Below are positions 53,830 to 63,800 of a stretch of DNA of 64,000 bases, piece by piece. The notes under the pieces are model-generated. The model was not told where the DNA came from, made no database searches, and was given only the letters and a program-made list of their open reading frames with translations. The position numbers and the translations under genes are program-made. How positions within the stretch are numbered: the stretch's first letter is position 1; every line of letters starts with the position of its first letter. Source of the stretch: an uncultured Bacteroides sp. (GTDB lineage Bacteria > Bacteroidota > Bacteroidia > Bacteroidales > Bacteroidaceae); the NCBI RefSeq assembly GCF_963677945.1, contig NZ_OY782578.1:2943258-3007257 (forward strand), read 5' to 3'.

Positions 53830-54924
53830 ATGAGCAGAAGAATTCTTAAACGGCTGGATTGGTATATAATCAAGAAATTTCTGGGAACTTATGTTTTCTC
53901 AATTGCTTTGATTATTTCTATAGCCGTAGTATTTGACATCAATGAAAAGATGGATAAGTTCATGGAAAATGAGGCACCACTAAAAGCTATCATTTTCGAA
54001 TATTATATAAATTTCATTCCATATTTTGCTAACTTATTCAGTTCTCTTTTTGTTTTTGTTTCTGTTATATTTTTCACATCAAAACTAGCTGAGAATTCAG
54101 AGATTATTGCAATGTTTGCTGGTGGTATTAGTTTTAAACGACTAATGCGTCCATATATGATTTCTGCCGCTATTATTTCTATTTTTACTTATGGTTTGGG
54201 CTCTTATATAATTCCTAAAGGTAATGTTACTAAGTTAAATTTTGAAGATAAGTACGTTAAGAAGAAAAAGCAGGATTTTGTTAGAAATGTCCAATTGGAA
54301 GTAGATACTGGTGTTATAGCTTATATTGAAAGATATCAGGATTACGATAAAACAGGTTATCATTTTTCCTTAGATAAATTCAAGGATAAGAAATTAGTTT
54401 CACACCTTACTGCGCAATCAATTTCATACGATTCAACCTCTTTGTATAAATGGACTCTTCATGATTATATGGTGAGAGAATTAAATGGACTAAAAGAGAA
54501 ACTTTATCGTGGCGACAAGAAAGATACGATCATAGTAATGGAACCATCAGATTTCCTTATTATGAAAAATCAGCAAGAAACAATGACCAGTCCGGCTTTA
54601 CGCGAATACATAATCAAGCAAAAGCAGCGTGGATTTGCAAACATTAAAGTGTTTGAGATTGAGTATGAGAGGCGTATTGCTATGTCATTTGCCTCGTTCA
54701 TTTTAACGACTATAGGGTTAGCTCTTTCTTCCCGTAAAATCAAAGGAGGAATGGGATTGCATTTAGGACTTGGTATCGGTTTAAGTTTTACTTATATCAT
54801 GTTTCAAACAGTATCTTCTACATTTGCAATTAATGGAAATGTTCCGCCGATGATAGCTGTATGGATTCCTAACATGGTATTTACTATTATAGCGATAGCT
54901 CTTTATCATAATGCTCCCAAATAG
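53830..54924 (+). CDS. LptF/LptG family permease (YjgP/YjgQ)
   Basis: A 364-residue inner-membrane protein of the lipopolysaccharide export complex. It has six expected helices: near 17-35, 57-80, 100-120 and three between 285 and 360. Between them is a periplasmic beta domain (about 140-270). Motifs are LKRLDWYIIKKFLGTYVFS at the start, AENSEIIAMFAGGISFKRLMRP near 92-113 and IALYHNAPK at the end. It moves LPS from the inner membrane to LptC with LptB. It lies 12 bases after tgt. Confidence 0.88.
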   Translation: MSRRILKRLDWYIIKKFLGTYVFSIALIISIAVVFDINEKMDKFMENEAPLKAIIFEYYINFIPYFANLFSSLFVFVSVIFFTSKLAENSEIIAMFAGGISFKRLMRPYMISAAIISIFTYGLGSYIIPKGNVTKLNFEDKYVKKKKQDFVRNVQLEVDTGVIAYIERYQDYDKTGYHFSLDKFKDKKLVSHLTAQSISYDSTSLYKWTLHDYMVRELNGLKEKLYRGDKKDTIIVMEPSDFLIMKNQQETMTSPALREYIIKQKQRGFANIKVFEIEYERRIAMSFASFILTTIGLALSSRKIKGGMGLHLGLGIGLSFTYIMFQTVSSTFAINGNVPPMIAVWIPNMVFTIIAIALYHNAPK

Positions 54925-54959
54925 AAGGGGTAATAGGATTTAAGATTTGAATAAAAATG

Positions 54960-55002
54960 AAAGTTCCGCAACCATTGTCTTATAACAATGTTGCGGAACT
55001 TT
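54960..55002. terminator. Bidirectional terminator between lptF/G and the TlpA-like gene
   Basis: Arms AAAGTTCCGCAAC/GTTGCGGAACTTT plus an inner CATTGT/ACAATG extension, followed by a T-rich tail on the plus strand. It sits between convergent genes. Confidence 0.85.
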
Positions 55003-55042
55003 GTTTTTGTTGTATTCTTTTCCTCTAATTAATTGTTCTCTC

Positions 55043-55537
55043 TTAATTTATAAAAGAAGAGAGTTCAGGTGCAGAGATGTTTTTGGCTATAATTACACCA
55101 TTTTCATCTAATAAATAGCTACTAAAACCTCTATCCAAGCTATATTCTTTAAAGATTTCAGAGGTTTCACCTTTTGTATCTACGAAACAAACAAGTGATG
55201 CTATTTGATCTTTCCGTACTGTTTCCTTAAATACCGACTGATATTCATCAAACGAGATAGAAACAAATTTAACTTTTTTGAAAGAATCTCTGATTGCATT
55301 GTTTAAACTAACATTTTGCATTCTGGATTGTGCATCATAACTAGCCCAAAAGTTAATTAGCACATACTGACCTTTAAGGCCTTTCAAATTAAGTTGATGA
55401 TTTTTGAGAGTAGTTCTGAAACTAAAATCGGGAGCTACGTCTCCAATGTTCAAACCGCCAGTGGGTTTGTCTTTTCCAACAAAAGAAGTCAAGGAAGTGA
55501 TTAATAATACAACAAAAAGCCACTTTACATACTTCAT
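55043..55537 (-). CDS. Thioredoxin-fold (TlpA/redoxin-like) protein without active-site cysteines
   Basis: A 164-residue protein with an N-terminal signal or anchor segment (MKYVKWLFVVLLITSLTSFVG) and a TlpA-like fold: IGDVAPDFSF, LKGQYVLINFWASYD, FVSISFDEYQSVFKE, LVCFVDTKGETSEIFKEYSL and SSYLLDENGVII with GVI before the last helix. Where thioredoxins have WCxxC the sequence is ASYDAQSRM, so it cannot do dithiol chemistry. The only cysteine (LVCF) is in a strand. Possibly a structural or binding protein in the periplasm. Confidence 0.78.
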   Translation of the reverse strand: MKYVKWLFVVLLITSLTSFVGKDKPTGGLNIGDVAPDFSFRTTLKNHQLNLKGLKGQYVLINFWASYDAQSRMQNVSLNNAIRDSFKKVKFVSISFDEYQSVFKETVRKDQIASLVCFVDTKGETSEIFKEYSLDRGFSSYLLDENGVIIAKNISAPELSSFIN

Positions 55538-55664
55538 GTAATTAGGTTTTAGTTAATACTATCCAGGACTGCCCTAAACAGCAGCTTCTACCCGGAACAT
55601 TATCTGGTTTTGTGCACTTTCAGAAGCGAATTATCTGAAAATCAAAACATTATTTTTAGAAGCC
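55538..55664 (-). other. Possible structured leader upstream of the TlpA-like gene
   Basis: On the minus strand, short complementary segments occur before the gene: TTTCAGA/TCTGAAA at about 55618-55640, CTGC/GCAG and CCAG/CTGG nearer the start. The GC content is higher than in the surrounding spacer. It does not match a riboswitch or small RNA that I can recognise. It could be an untranslated leader or a small RNA. Confidence 0.25.
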
Positions 55665-55793
55665 TAAGGCAAATATAAGCATATATTATTTATAATTCCA
55701 AATATTGTATCTATTAAGCGACTACTTTTCATATTTTTTATGATAAAACATACAGAAATTGACTACTTTTGCAGCCAAATTAACGAGTAAAAT

Positions 55794-57029
55794 ATGAATG
55801 AATCAGCAACAGAATTGATATTAATACGTATTACTGGCGAAGACCGTCCTGGCCTTACAGCTTCTGTTACAGAAATATTAGCTAAATACGACGTAACTAT
55901 TCTAGATATTGGTCAGGCCGATATCCACAATACGCTATCACTAGGGATTCTTTTCAAAACAGAGGAACACCATTCCGGCTTTATTATGAAAGAGCTTTTA
56001 TTTAAAGCCTCTTCTTTAGGTATTACTATCCGTTTTTATCCTATTTCTGTTGAGGAATATGAGAACTGGGTAAATATGCAAGGAAAAAACCGATACATAT
56101 TAACTCTTTTAGGTAGAAAACTTTCTGCAACCCAAATTTCTGCAGTTACAAGAATTGTCTCTGATCAAGGTATGAATATTGATGCCATTAAGAGATTAAC
56201 AGGCCGTATTCCTCTCGATGAGCAAAAGGCAAATATACGTTCATGTATTGAGCTCTCAGTTCGTGGAAATCCTAAAAATCAGGAAGAGATGCAAGCTAAA
56301 CTCTTGAAATTATCAGGTGAGCTGGATATGGACTATTCGTTTCAGTTAGATAATATGTATCGTAGGATGCGCCGCTTAATATGTTTTGATATGGACTCTA
56401 CACTTATAGAAACAGAAGTAATAGACGAACTTGCAATGAAAGCTGGTGTTGGCGATGAAGTTAAAGCTATTACAGAAAGTGCAATGCGTGGCGAGATTGA
56501 CTTTACGGAAAGTTTTCGCAGAAGAGTTGCATTACTGAAAGGTCTGGATGAATCGGTAATGAAAGATATTGCAGAGAAGTTACCAATTACTGAAGGTGTT
56601 GATCGTCTTATGTTTGTTTTAAAACGCTACGGATATAAAATAGCAATTCTGTCTGGTGGATTTACCTATTTTGGAAATTACTTGAAACAGAAATATGGTA
56701 TTGATTATGTTTATGCTAACGAATTAGAGATAATCGATGGAAAACTTACCGGAAGCTATTTAGGAGATGTTGTTGATGGTAAACGAAAAGCAGAATTATT
56801 AAGATTGATTGCTCAGGTAGAAAATGTAGATATAGCACAAACTATAGCTGTTGGTGATGGAGCTAACGATCTTCCAATGCTAGGTATTGCAGGATTAGGT
56901 ATTGCTTATCATGCAAAACCAAAAGTAAAACAGAATGCAAAACAGTCAATTAACACGATTGGACTGGATGGCGTTTTGTATTTCTTAGGTTTTAAAGATT
57001 CCTATTTGGACGAACAGGGTAAATTGTAA
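55794..57029 (+). CDS. serB: Phosphoserine phosphatase with N-terminal ACT domains
   Basis: A 411-residue cytoplasmic enzyme for the last step of serine synthesis. Two ACT-like domains (about 8-75, with RITGEDRPGLTASVTEILA, and 95-185) are followed by a HAD phosphatase: FDMDSTLIETEVIDELA (nucleophile Asp near 201), ILSGGFTYFGNYLK and GDGANDLPML. The length is normal for the ACT-containing form. A -7 box TACTTTTG (55764-55771) is 22 bases upstream. It supplies serine, a substrate also of the Spt enzyme 8 kb away, though that is not evidence of joint control. Confidence 0.93.
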   Translation: MNESATELILIRITGEDRPGLTASVTEILAKYDVTILDIGQADIHNTLSLGILFKTEEHHSGFIMKELLFKASSLGITIRFYPISVEEYENWVNMQGKNRYILTLLGRKLSATQISAVTRIVSDQGMNIDAIKRLTGRIPLDEQKANIRSCIELSVRGNPKNQEEMQAKLLKLSGELDMDYSFQLDNMYRRMRRLICFDMDSTLIETEVIDELAMKAGVGDEVKAITESAMRGEIDFTESFRRRVALLKGLDESVMKDIAEKLPITEGVDRLMFVLKRYGYKIAILSGGFTYFGNYLKQKYGIDYVYANELEIIDGKLTGSYLGDVVDGKRKAELLRLIAQVENVDIAQTIAVGDGANDLPMLGIAGLGIAYHAKPKVKQNAKQSINTIGLDGVLYFLGFKDSYLDEQGKL

Positions 57030-57119
57030 TGCAAGATAGTTGTATTTAGCAACAATTCTTAGCTCATATTACAAATCGTGCATTCTTTTTTGTATCTTTG
57101 AATATTAATAATTTGATGA

Positions 57120-58340
57120 ATGAAATTTTCTGAACTTAATTTAAATGACACAGTGCTTCAGGCGCTTGATGCCATGAACTTTGATGAATGTACACCTGTG
57201 CAAGAGAACGCTATACCCGTTATACTTGAAGGTAGAGACTTAATTGCTGTTGCACAGACTGGTACAGGTAAAACTGCTGCTTTTTTACTTCCAATTCTAA
57301 ATAAACTTTCACAGGAGAAACATCCTGAAGATGCAATAAACTGCATTATAATGTCTCCTACTCGTGAGTTAGCTCAGCAGATTGACCAGCAAATGGAGGG
57401 CTTTTCATATTTTATGCCGGTTTCCAGCGTTGCTGTATATGGAGGAAGTGATGGAATTCAGTTTGAACAGCAAAAAAAGGGATTGGCATTAGGTGCAGAT
57501 GTTGTGATTGCTACTCCCGGGCGTCTTTTAAGTCATTTAAGTTTAGGATATGTAGATTTATCACGCGTTTCTTATTTTGTTCTCGATGAAGCAGATCGTA
57601 TGCTTGATATGGGATTTTACGACGACATTATGCAAGTTGTCAAGTTAATGCCAATAGAGCGACAAACAATTATGTTTTCTGCAACTATGCCAGCCAATAT
57701 TCAAAAATTGGCAAACAATATCTTAAATAATCCTGTTGAAATTAAGCTTGCTGTTTCAAAGCCAGCTGAAAAAATTATTCAGGCAGCTTATGTATGTTAC
57801 GAAAATCAGAAATTAGATATTATACAAAGTCTTTTTATAGATGAAGTACCAGAAAAAGCTATTATTTTCGCATCCTCAAAGCTTAAAGTTAAAGAGGTTA
57901 CAAAATCTTTGAAAAGATTAAAGCTAAATGTAGGTGAAATGCATTCAGACTTAGACCAATCTCAACGCGAGTTTATTATGCGTGAATTTAAAAATGGTCG
58001 AATAAATATTTTAGTAGCTACTGATATTGTATCCCGAGGTATTGATATTGACGATATAAGATTGGTAGTAAACTATGATGTGCCTCACGATTCTGAGGAT
58101 TATGTACATCGTATTGGACGTACTGCACGTGCTAATAATGATGGAGTTGCTATCACTTTTGTCAATGAGAAGGAGCAAACTGCATTTAAATCAATTGAAG
58201 ATTTCTTAGAAAAAACAATTTATAAGATTCCTGTTCCTGAAGAATTAGGTGAGGCTCCTGAATATAACCCACGTTCACATAATAGAAAAAGTAATTTCAA
58301 AGGCAAGAAAAAGTTTTCAGGAAAGAGAAAAGATAAATAA
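57120..58340 (+). CDS. DEAD-box RNA helicase (RhlE-like)
   Basis: A 406-residue ATP-dependent RNA helicase. It shows the Q motif ECTPVQENAIP near 24, Walker A AQTGTGKTAAF near 46, PTRELAQQ, TPGRLL, the DEAD box VLDEADRMLDMGFYD near 151, SATMP and the C-terminal IIFASSK, VATDIVSRGIDI and HRIGRTARAN. The tail is basic (SHNRKSNFKGKKKFSGKRKD), as in RhlE and cold-shock helicases. It remodels RNA in ribosome assembly or decay. A -7 box TATCTTTG lies at 57093-57100. It is monocistronic, with a terminator after it. Confidence 0.92.
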   Translation: MKFSELNLNDTVLQALDAMNFDECTPVQENAIPVILEGRDLIAVAQTGTGKTAAFLLPILNKLSQEKHPEDAINCIIMSPTRELAQQIDQQMEGFSYFMPVSSVAVYGGSDGIQFEQQKKGLALGADVVIATPGRLLSHLSLGYVDLSRVSYFVLDEADRMLDMGFYDDIMQVVKLMPIERQTIMFSATMPANIQKLANNILNNPVEIKLAVSKPAEKIIQAAYVCYENQKLDIIQSLFIDEVPEKAIIFASSKLKVKEVTKSLKRLKLNVGEMHSDLDQSQREFIMREFKNGRINILVATDIVSRGIDIDDIRLVVNYDVPHDSEDYVHRIGRTARANNDGVAITFVNEKEQTAFKSIEDFLEKTIYKIPVPEELGEAPEYNPRSHNRKSNFKGKKKFSGKRKDK

Positions 58341-58367
58341 TCAGCTTTATTCAGTATAAACAATATT

Positions 58368-58404
58368 AAGTGACAATATATAAAAGTATTGTCACTTTCT
58401 TTTT
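58368..58404. terminator. Bidirectional terminator after the helicase gene
   Basis: Perfect 11-bp stem AAGTGACAATA/TATTGTCACTT with an 8-base loop, then TTCTTTTTT. It lies between convergent genes. Confidence 0.85.
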
Positions 58405-58415
58405 TATAAGAAGAA

Positions 58416-58760
58416 CTATATTTTTTCGATGTTAGTCTCACTCACAATTGTGAGATTAAATAAATCTACAGAGTCAATTAAGTATACATAAACCTGGTCT
58501 CCTACCTTAATATCCGTAGAATATTCGGATATGAAATCCAAGAGCTTCTCTCCTATTGAGTTTTTAAGTTCCTTTCTAACCTCGCTAAGATTTATTTCCT
58601 TTTTCGATAAAAATAATGCTCCCGATAACCAAATTACGGATTCAATTTCTTCTTCCAAAGTAAAGAAACGGACCAAGTGTTGTTGGTCTATTTCTATTAC
58701 TTGCTTCTTATACAAGTTATCAGGAGAAAGAATTAGATAATGAGATGCTATGCGTTTCAT
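58416..58760 (-). CDS. Conserved hypothetical protein, 114 residues
   Basis: Not recognised by name. I recall similar short proteins after DUF4296 genes in other Bacteroides. It starts MKRIASHYLILSPDNLYKKQ, has no signal peptide or membrane helix, contains IESVIWLSGALFLS near 39 and ends as a mixed alpha/beta sequence with VYVYLIDSVDLFNLT. Its start shares one base with the DUF4296 stop, so it is the last gene of the ileS-dksA-lspA-DUF4296 operon. No function can be given. Confidence 0.7.
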   Translation of the reverse strand: MKRIASHYLILSPDNLYKKQVIEIDQQHLVRFFTLEEEIESVIWLSGALFLSKKEINLSEVRKELKNSIGEKLLDFISEYSTDIKVGDQVYVYLIDSVDLFNLTIVSETNIEKI

Positions 58761-59767
58761 TATCTAATTCTCGGTTGCTGCGTAGGTTGATTATTTATAT
58801 TACGCATATCGTTGCTTACATTCTTCTTGCTTTTACGACGAGGGCCCGATGTTCTGATATCTATTTTGTTAACAGAATCAATAACCATAGGTTGCGTATT
58901 CTGCATAACTTCATGCTTAGTAGCTGTATCCTTCTTTAGTGAATCAACTTTATTAATTGGCGACATCTTAGTCATTGATTTGGTATCCTTCTTCACATGG
59001 TACCTTGTTAATGCTATCTTATCGATTATTAAAGCATCTTTAGAGAAATGACTAAGCTGATCGTAATAAACAAATCCTTTGATCTCCTTTATTTTGCAAG
59101 CAGAATCATTTTGAATTCGTATGTTGTACATACCAGAATGTCTGAGATTTCTTGTTTCAGAAATAATTGAATCAGTGCTATATTTAATATTCAATGACAT
59201 AACAGCATCTTGAGGATGTTGTTTTGCTGAAACAAATGAGCATCTGATACTCCATAAAATAATATCTTTCTCTTTGTAATTGCTATCAGGATAGATGGTA
59301 AAGAAGAACTTATTTGTAGCTGCAGACTGGGTTAACTTATAAAGTTTTTGTTTGTGCCATACGTTTACAGTATCTCCGGTCTGCGACTGTTGTTGTTCAT
59401 TTTCACCGCTTGAAGCTATTAAATTAGTGATATCCTCTTTTTCAGAAGTTAGTCTTTTAGTAACTTCATCGTAAATTTTCACAAAGTCCTCTGTATTCCG
59501 GGAATACCATTCAAGCGAATGATCAAAAGCTTCCTCTGTTATGCCATATTTTTCAAAAACATAATTCATATACAGCGCTTGCTTATAATGTTCTTCAGGT
59601 GGCAAATTTGCAGCCATTGATTTGGCTAAATGATAATCTACCAAAACATCTTCCATTTCACCTTTAGAAAGCACATCAGCAGGCATTTTCTTTTTACAAG
59701 AGGATAATCCAATGCAAGAAAGAAGAACAAACCCTACAAAAAAATTATTTAGTTTGTGGTTCATCAT
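58760..59767 (-). CDS. DUF4296 lipoprotein
   Basis: A 335-residue protein with signal peptide and lipobox SCIGLSSC (Cys24). The DUF4296 domain follows (about 30-120): LSKGEMEDVLVDYHLAKSMAAN, then YMNYVFEKYGITEEAFDHSLEWYSRN. The rest is a beta-rich domain of unknown role and a basic, Asn/Pro-rich tail. It probably resides in the envelope. Its start overlaps lspA by 23 bases (an alternative Met at the second codon exists), and a lipoprotein gene next to the lipoprotein signal peptidase gene fits one transcription unit. Confidence 0.83.
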   Translation of the reverse strand: MMNHKLNNFFVGFVLLSCIGLSSCKKKMPADVLSKGEMEDVLVDYHLAKSMAANLPPEEHYKQALYMNYVFEKYGITEEAFDHSLEWYSRNTEDFVKIYDEVTKRLTSEKEDITNLIASSGENEQQQSQTGDTVNVWHKQKLYKLTQSAATNKFFFTIYPDSNYKEKDIILWSIRCSFVSAKQHPQDAVMSLNIKYSTDSIISETRNLRHSGMYNIRIQNDSACKIKEIKGFVYYDQLSHFSKDALIIDKIALTRYHVKKDTKSMTKMSPINKVDSLKKDTATKHEVMQNTQPMVIDSVNKIDIRTSGPRRKSKKNVSNDMRNINNQPTQQPRIR

Positions 59768-60419
59768 TATTAATTACTTCTTTTTTAGTAGAATGACCTT
59801 CATTCAGATATTTACTATAAAAGAGAAGAAGAGCTACTATACCGCAACTAATGGAAGCATCGGCAAAATTAAATATAGGACTGAAAAATATGAAATGTTC
59901 ACCGCCAACAAACGGAATCCAGCTAGGCCATGTTGTATCAATTATTGGGAAATAAAACATGTCTACTACCTTACCATGAAGCAAGGAAGAATAACCACCA
60001 CCTTCAGGCATAAATGTAGCCAATGAAGCATTGATATAATTTTCAGGAACACTTGCACTAAAAATTACTCCATAAAATATGCTGTCAATGATATTTCCTA
60101 ATGCTCCGGCAAGTATCATAGAAAGACATACTATATAGCCAGTTTTGTAGTTCTTCTTAACAACCTTAACTATATAATAACCAATTAATGATACAGCAAT
60201 GATTCTGAATGATGTAAGAAATAGCTTTCCGAACAATTCCATTCCGAAAGCCATTCCATTATTTTCAGTAAAATAAATGTAAAACCAATCCCCGCAAACA
60301 CGAATATTTTCATGTAAATACATTCCTGTTTTTACGAGGATCTTTATTATTTGGTCAATTACAAGTACAGAAATTATAATCAGAACAGATATCTGTCCTT
60401 TCGTAATTTTTATTTTCAT
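59745..60419 (-). CDS. lspA: Lipoprotein signal peptidase (signal peptidase II)
   Basis: A 224-residue inner-membrane aspartyl protease that cleaves prolipoproteins before the lipidated cysteine. It has four helices, LVIDQIIKILVKTGMYL near 18, ENNGMAFGMELFGK near 52, the first catalytic Asp in AGALGNIIDSIFYG near 108 and the second in PIFNFADASISCG near 185. It is longer than E. coli LspA because of an extended loop (about 120-170), as in other Bacteroidetes. The many lipoproteins in this window are its substrates. It directly abuts the DksA-like gene. Confidence 0.92.
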   Translation of the reverse strand: MKIKITKGQISVLIIISVLVIDQIIKILVKTGMYLHENIRVCGDWFYIYFTENNGMAFGMELFGKLFLTSFRIIAVSLIGYYIVKVVKKNYKTGYIVCLSMILAGALGNIIDSIFYGVIFSASVPENYINASLATFMPEGGGYSSLLHGKVVDMFYFPIIDTTWPSWIPFVGGEHFIFFSPIFNFADASISCGIVALLLFYSKYLNEGHSTKKEVINNDEPQTK

Positions 60420-60800
60420 TTATTTTTTTCCGTCATTTTTAGCTTCAATGCTCAATGTTGCATGAGGCACAGCGCGCAATCGTTCTGCAGGAATTAATTT
60501 TCCTGTTTCACGACAGATACCATATGTTTTATTTTCAATACGCACCAATGCAGCCTGAAGACTTTGAATAAATTTTTGCTGTCTTAAAGCCAATCGTCCT
60601 ACTTCTTCTTTAGACAAAGTATTTGCTCCTTCTTCCAGGACTTTGTATGTTGGTGATGTATCAATTATATCATTACCATCCTGATTCATGATGCTTAACT
60701 TAAGCTGATCGTAATCAAGTTGAGCTTTTTCAAGTTTTTCCTTTATTATAGCGCGGAATTCATCCAATTCCACATCAGAGTATCTCGTCTTTTCTGCCAT
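60420..60800 (-). CDS. TraR/DksA-family protein lacking the zinc-finger cysteines
   Basis: A 126-residue protein with a long helical coiled coil (about 8-85: DVELDEFRAIIKEKLEKAQ; RLALRQQKFIQSLQAALVRIENKTYG) and the DksA C-terminal motif GICRETGKLIPAERLRAVPHATLSIEAK over residues about 94-121. DksA proteins normally have four cysteines here; only one (Cys in GIC) remains, so no zinc finger can form. It probably still enters the RNA polymerase secondary channel. It follows ileS by 24 bases and abuts lspA. Confidence 0.88.
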   Translation of the reverse strand: MAEKTRYSDVELDEFRAIIKEKLEKAQLDYDQLKLSIMNQDGNDIIDTSPTYKVLEEGANTLSKEEVGRLALRQQKFIQSLQAALVRIENKTYGICRETGKLIPAERLRAVPHATLSIEAKNDGKK

Positions 60801-60824
60801 AGTTATATTGCTTTAAAGTTTTAT

Positions 60825-63800
60825 TTATTCTTTTACTACATTTACAAATAGAGAGAAATCGTCAAAATTCAATTCTGTCGCGTCTGTTACATTATCAGCT
60901 AAAATGAGAGAATTAGACAATACTTGGTTACAAATATAAGAATTATATTCATTTACCGCATCATCTGTCTGTTCATTTTTAGATAATGTAATTTTTATTT
61001 TATCAGTAATTTCAAACCCACTTGATTTACGAATATTCTGAATACGGTTTACTAATTCTCGGGCAATACCCTCTTTACGCAAATCCTCAGTAATTGTAAC
61101 TTCAAGTGCTACAGTTAGTTTTCCTTCATTAGCAACCAACCATCCCGGAATGTCTTCACTGAAGATTTCTACGTCTGTTGCATCAAGAATGGCTTCATTG
61201 CCATCAATCATCAAAGTATATTTACCATTTCTTTCCAGTTCGGCAATTGCATCCTGAGACATTTCTGCAACCTGAGCAGCAACGGCTTTCATTTGTTTAC
61301 CGAATTTTGGTCCAAGCTTCTTGAAGTCGCATTTTACTTTCTTCACCAATACACCAGCTGTTTCGTCTACAAACTTGATTTCTTTGACGTTCACTTCATT
61401 CATAATGAGTGATTTCACGGCTTCAATATGAGCTTTTTGTTCTTCGTCCACTACCGGAATCATAATACATTGAAGCGGTTGGCGGACTTTGATGCTTACC
61501 TTACGACGTAAAGCCAGTACCATTGAAGTTACATCCTGAGCCATCTGCATTCTTGCTTCCAAATCCTTATCTATAAGATTTGAATTAAATTCAGGGAATT
61601 TAGCAAGGTGAACGGAAACAACATTGTCGCGACCGGTTGCATTGACCAAGTCAGTGTATAATCTATCTGCGTAGAATGGAGCGATTGGCGCCATTAATTT
61701 AGCTACTGCTTCAAGACAAGTATAAAGAGTTTGATATGCAGAAAGTTTATCCTGAGTATATTCACCTCCCCAGAAACGTTTACGGTTAAGGCGAACGTAC
61801 CAGTTAGATAAGTTATCGTTTACAAAGTCAGAGATCAAACGTCCTGCCTTTGTTGGCTCGTATTCATTGTAGCAAGTATCAACTTCCTTGATTAGAGAGT
61901 TAAGTACAGATAATATCCAACGGTCAATTTCCGGACGTTCATTTACCGGAATATCAGTTTCCTGATAAGCAAAGTTATCTACATTTGCATATAATGAGAA
62001 GAATGAATAAGTGTTGTATAATGTACCGAAGAACTTACGGCGCACTTCTTCAATTCCTTCAACATCAAATTTCAGGTTATCCCATGGAGATGAGTTAGTA
62101 ATCATGTACCAACGCAAAGGATCTGAACCATATTTCTCTATTGTTGAGAATGGATCTACAGCATTACCTAAACGTTTAGACATCTTATTACCATTCTTGT
62201 CAAGTACCAATCCATTTGATATTACAGCTTTATAAGCTACATTATCAAATATCATAGAAGCAATTGCATGCAGAGTAAAGAACCATCCACGAGTCTGGTC
62301 AACACCTTCTGCAATGAAATCTGCCGGATAAACTTCACGGTTGTCAAGTAATTCTTTATTTTCGAACGGATAGTGAATCTGTGCATAAGGCATAGCACCA
62401 GAATCGAACCAAACGTCAATAAGATCACTTTCACGTTTCATTGGTTTGCCATCTTCTGACACGAGGATAATATCATCCACATAAGGACGGTGCAAATCAA
62501 TCTTATCGTAATTATCCTTTGTATAAATACCAGCCTCGAATCCTTTATAAGGATTTTCCTTCATAAAGCCAGCCTTGATAGATTTCTCTATCTCGTTATA
62601 TAATTGCTCAACAGATTCAATACAAATTTCTGCCGAATTATCTTCTGAACGCCAGATTGGAAGCGGAGTTCCCCAGTAACGAGAACGGCTAAGGTTCCAG
62701 TCATTAAGGTTTTCCAACCATTTACCAAAACGACCGGTTCCGGTTGATTCCGGTTTCCAGTTGATAGTCTTGTTAAGCTCCATCATGCGCTCTTTGCAAG
62801 CAGTTGATTTGATAAACCAGCTATCCAATGGATAATAAAGTACAGGTTTATCAGTACGCCAACAGTGAGGATAATTGTGCACATGCTTTTCAATCTTGAA
62901 TGCAAGATTGGCAGCCTTCATCATCATACAGAGACTTACATCCAGTGTTTCATCTTTTTCTGTAAGATTAGGATCATAGTCATTCTTCACAAAACGGCCT
63001 GCATATTCTCTATATAGTTTAACGTTAACTTTCTCTTTTACAAAAGTTTCGTCAAGTTCATCTAAAGTATAGAATTTACCAGTAAGATCCACCATTGGGC
63101 GAAGCTCACCTTTTTTGTTTACCAGTTGCAATGGAGGAATACCTGCTGCTTTTGCAACGCGAGCATCGTCGGCACCAAATGTTGGAGCAATGTGAACGAT
63201 ACCTGTACCGTCTTCTGTTGTTACATAATCACCAGGGATTACACGGAAAGCGCCTTCACCCGGATTTACCCAAGGCATAAGTTGTTCGTACTCCATACCA
63301 ACAAGATCAGCACCTTTGTATTCAGCAATAACCTTAAATGGAATCAGCTTATCTCCTACTTTGTAATCTTCAAGATTCAGTTCGGCAGCTTTAGAATTAA
63401 AGTGCGCACTAACCAAGTCTTTAGCCAAAACTACAGTAATAGGCTCGCCTGTATAAGAATTATATGACTGAACAGCCACATAAGCGATATTTGGTCCTAC
63501 ACAAAGTGCCGTATTTGAAGGCAAAGTCCATGGAGTTGTAGTCCATGCCATGAAATAAGGAGTTCCCCATGCAGCCATTTCTGCTTTAGGATTCTTCATC
63601 TTAAACTGAGCAACCACAGTTGTATCTTTTACATCGCGATAACAACCTGGTTGGTTCAATTCGTGAGAACTTAAACCAGTGCCTGCAGCCGGAGAATATG
63701 GCTGAATAGTATATCCTTTATATAATAAGTCTTTTTTGTATAGTTGCTTTAATAGCCACCAAAGAGTTTCAATATAGCGGTTATCGTAAGTAATGTATGG

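Noticed and set aside
55560-55664. Candidate SRP RNA or TPP-type riboswitch because of CCGGAAC and CCAGATAATG segments
   Set aside because: Conserved cores of both RNAs are missing or out of order, and the downstream gene is not a thiamine gene.
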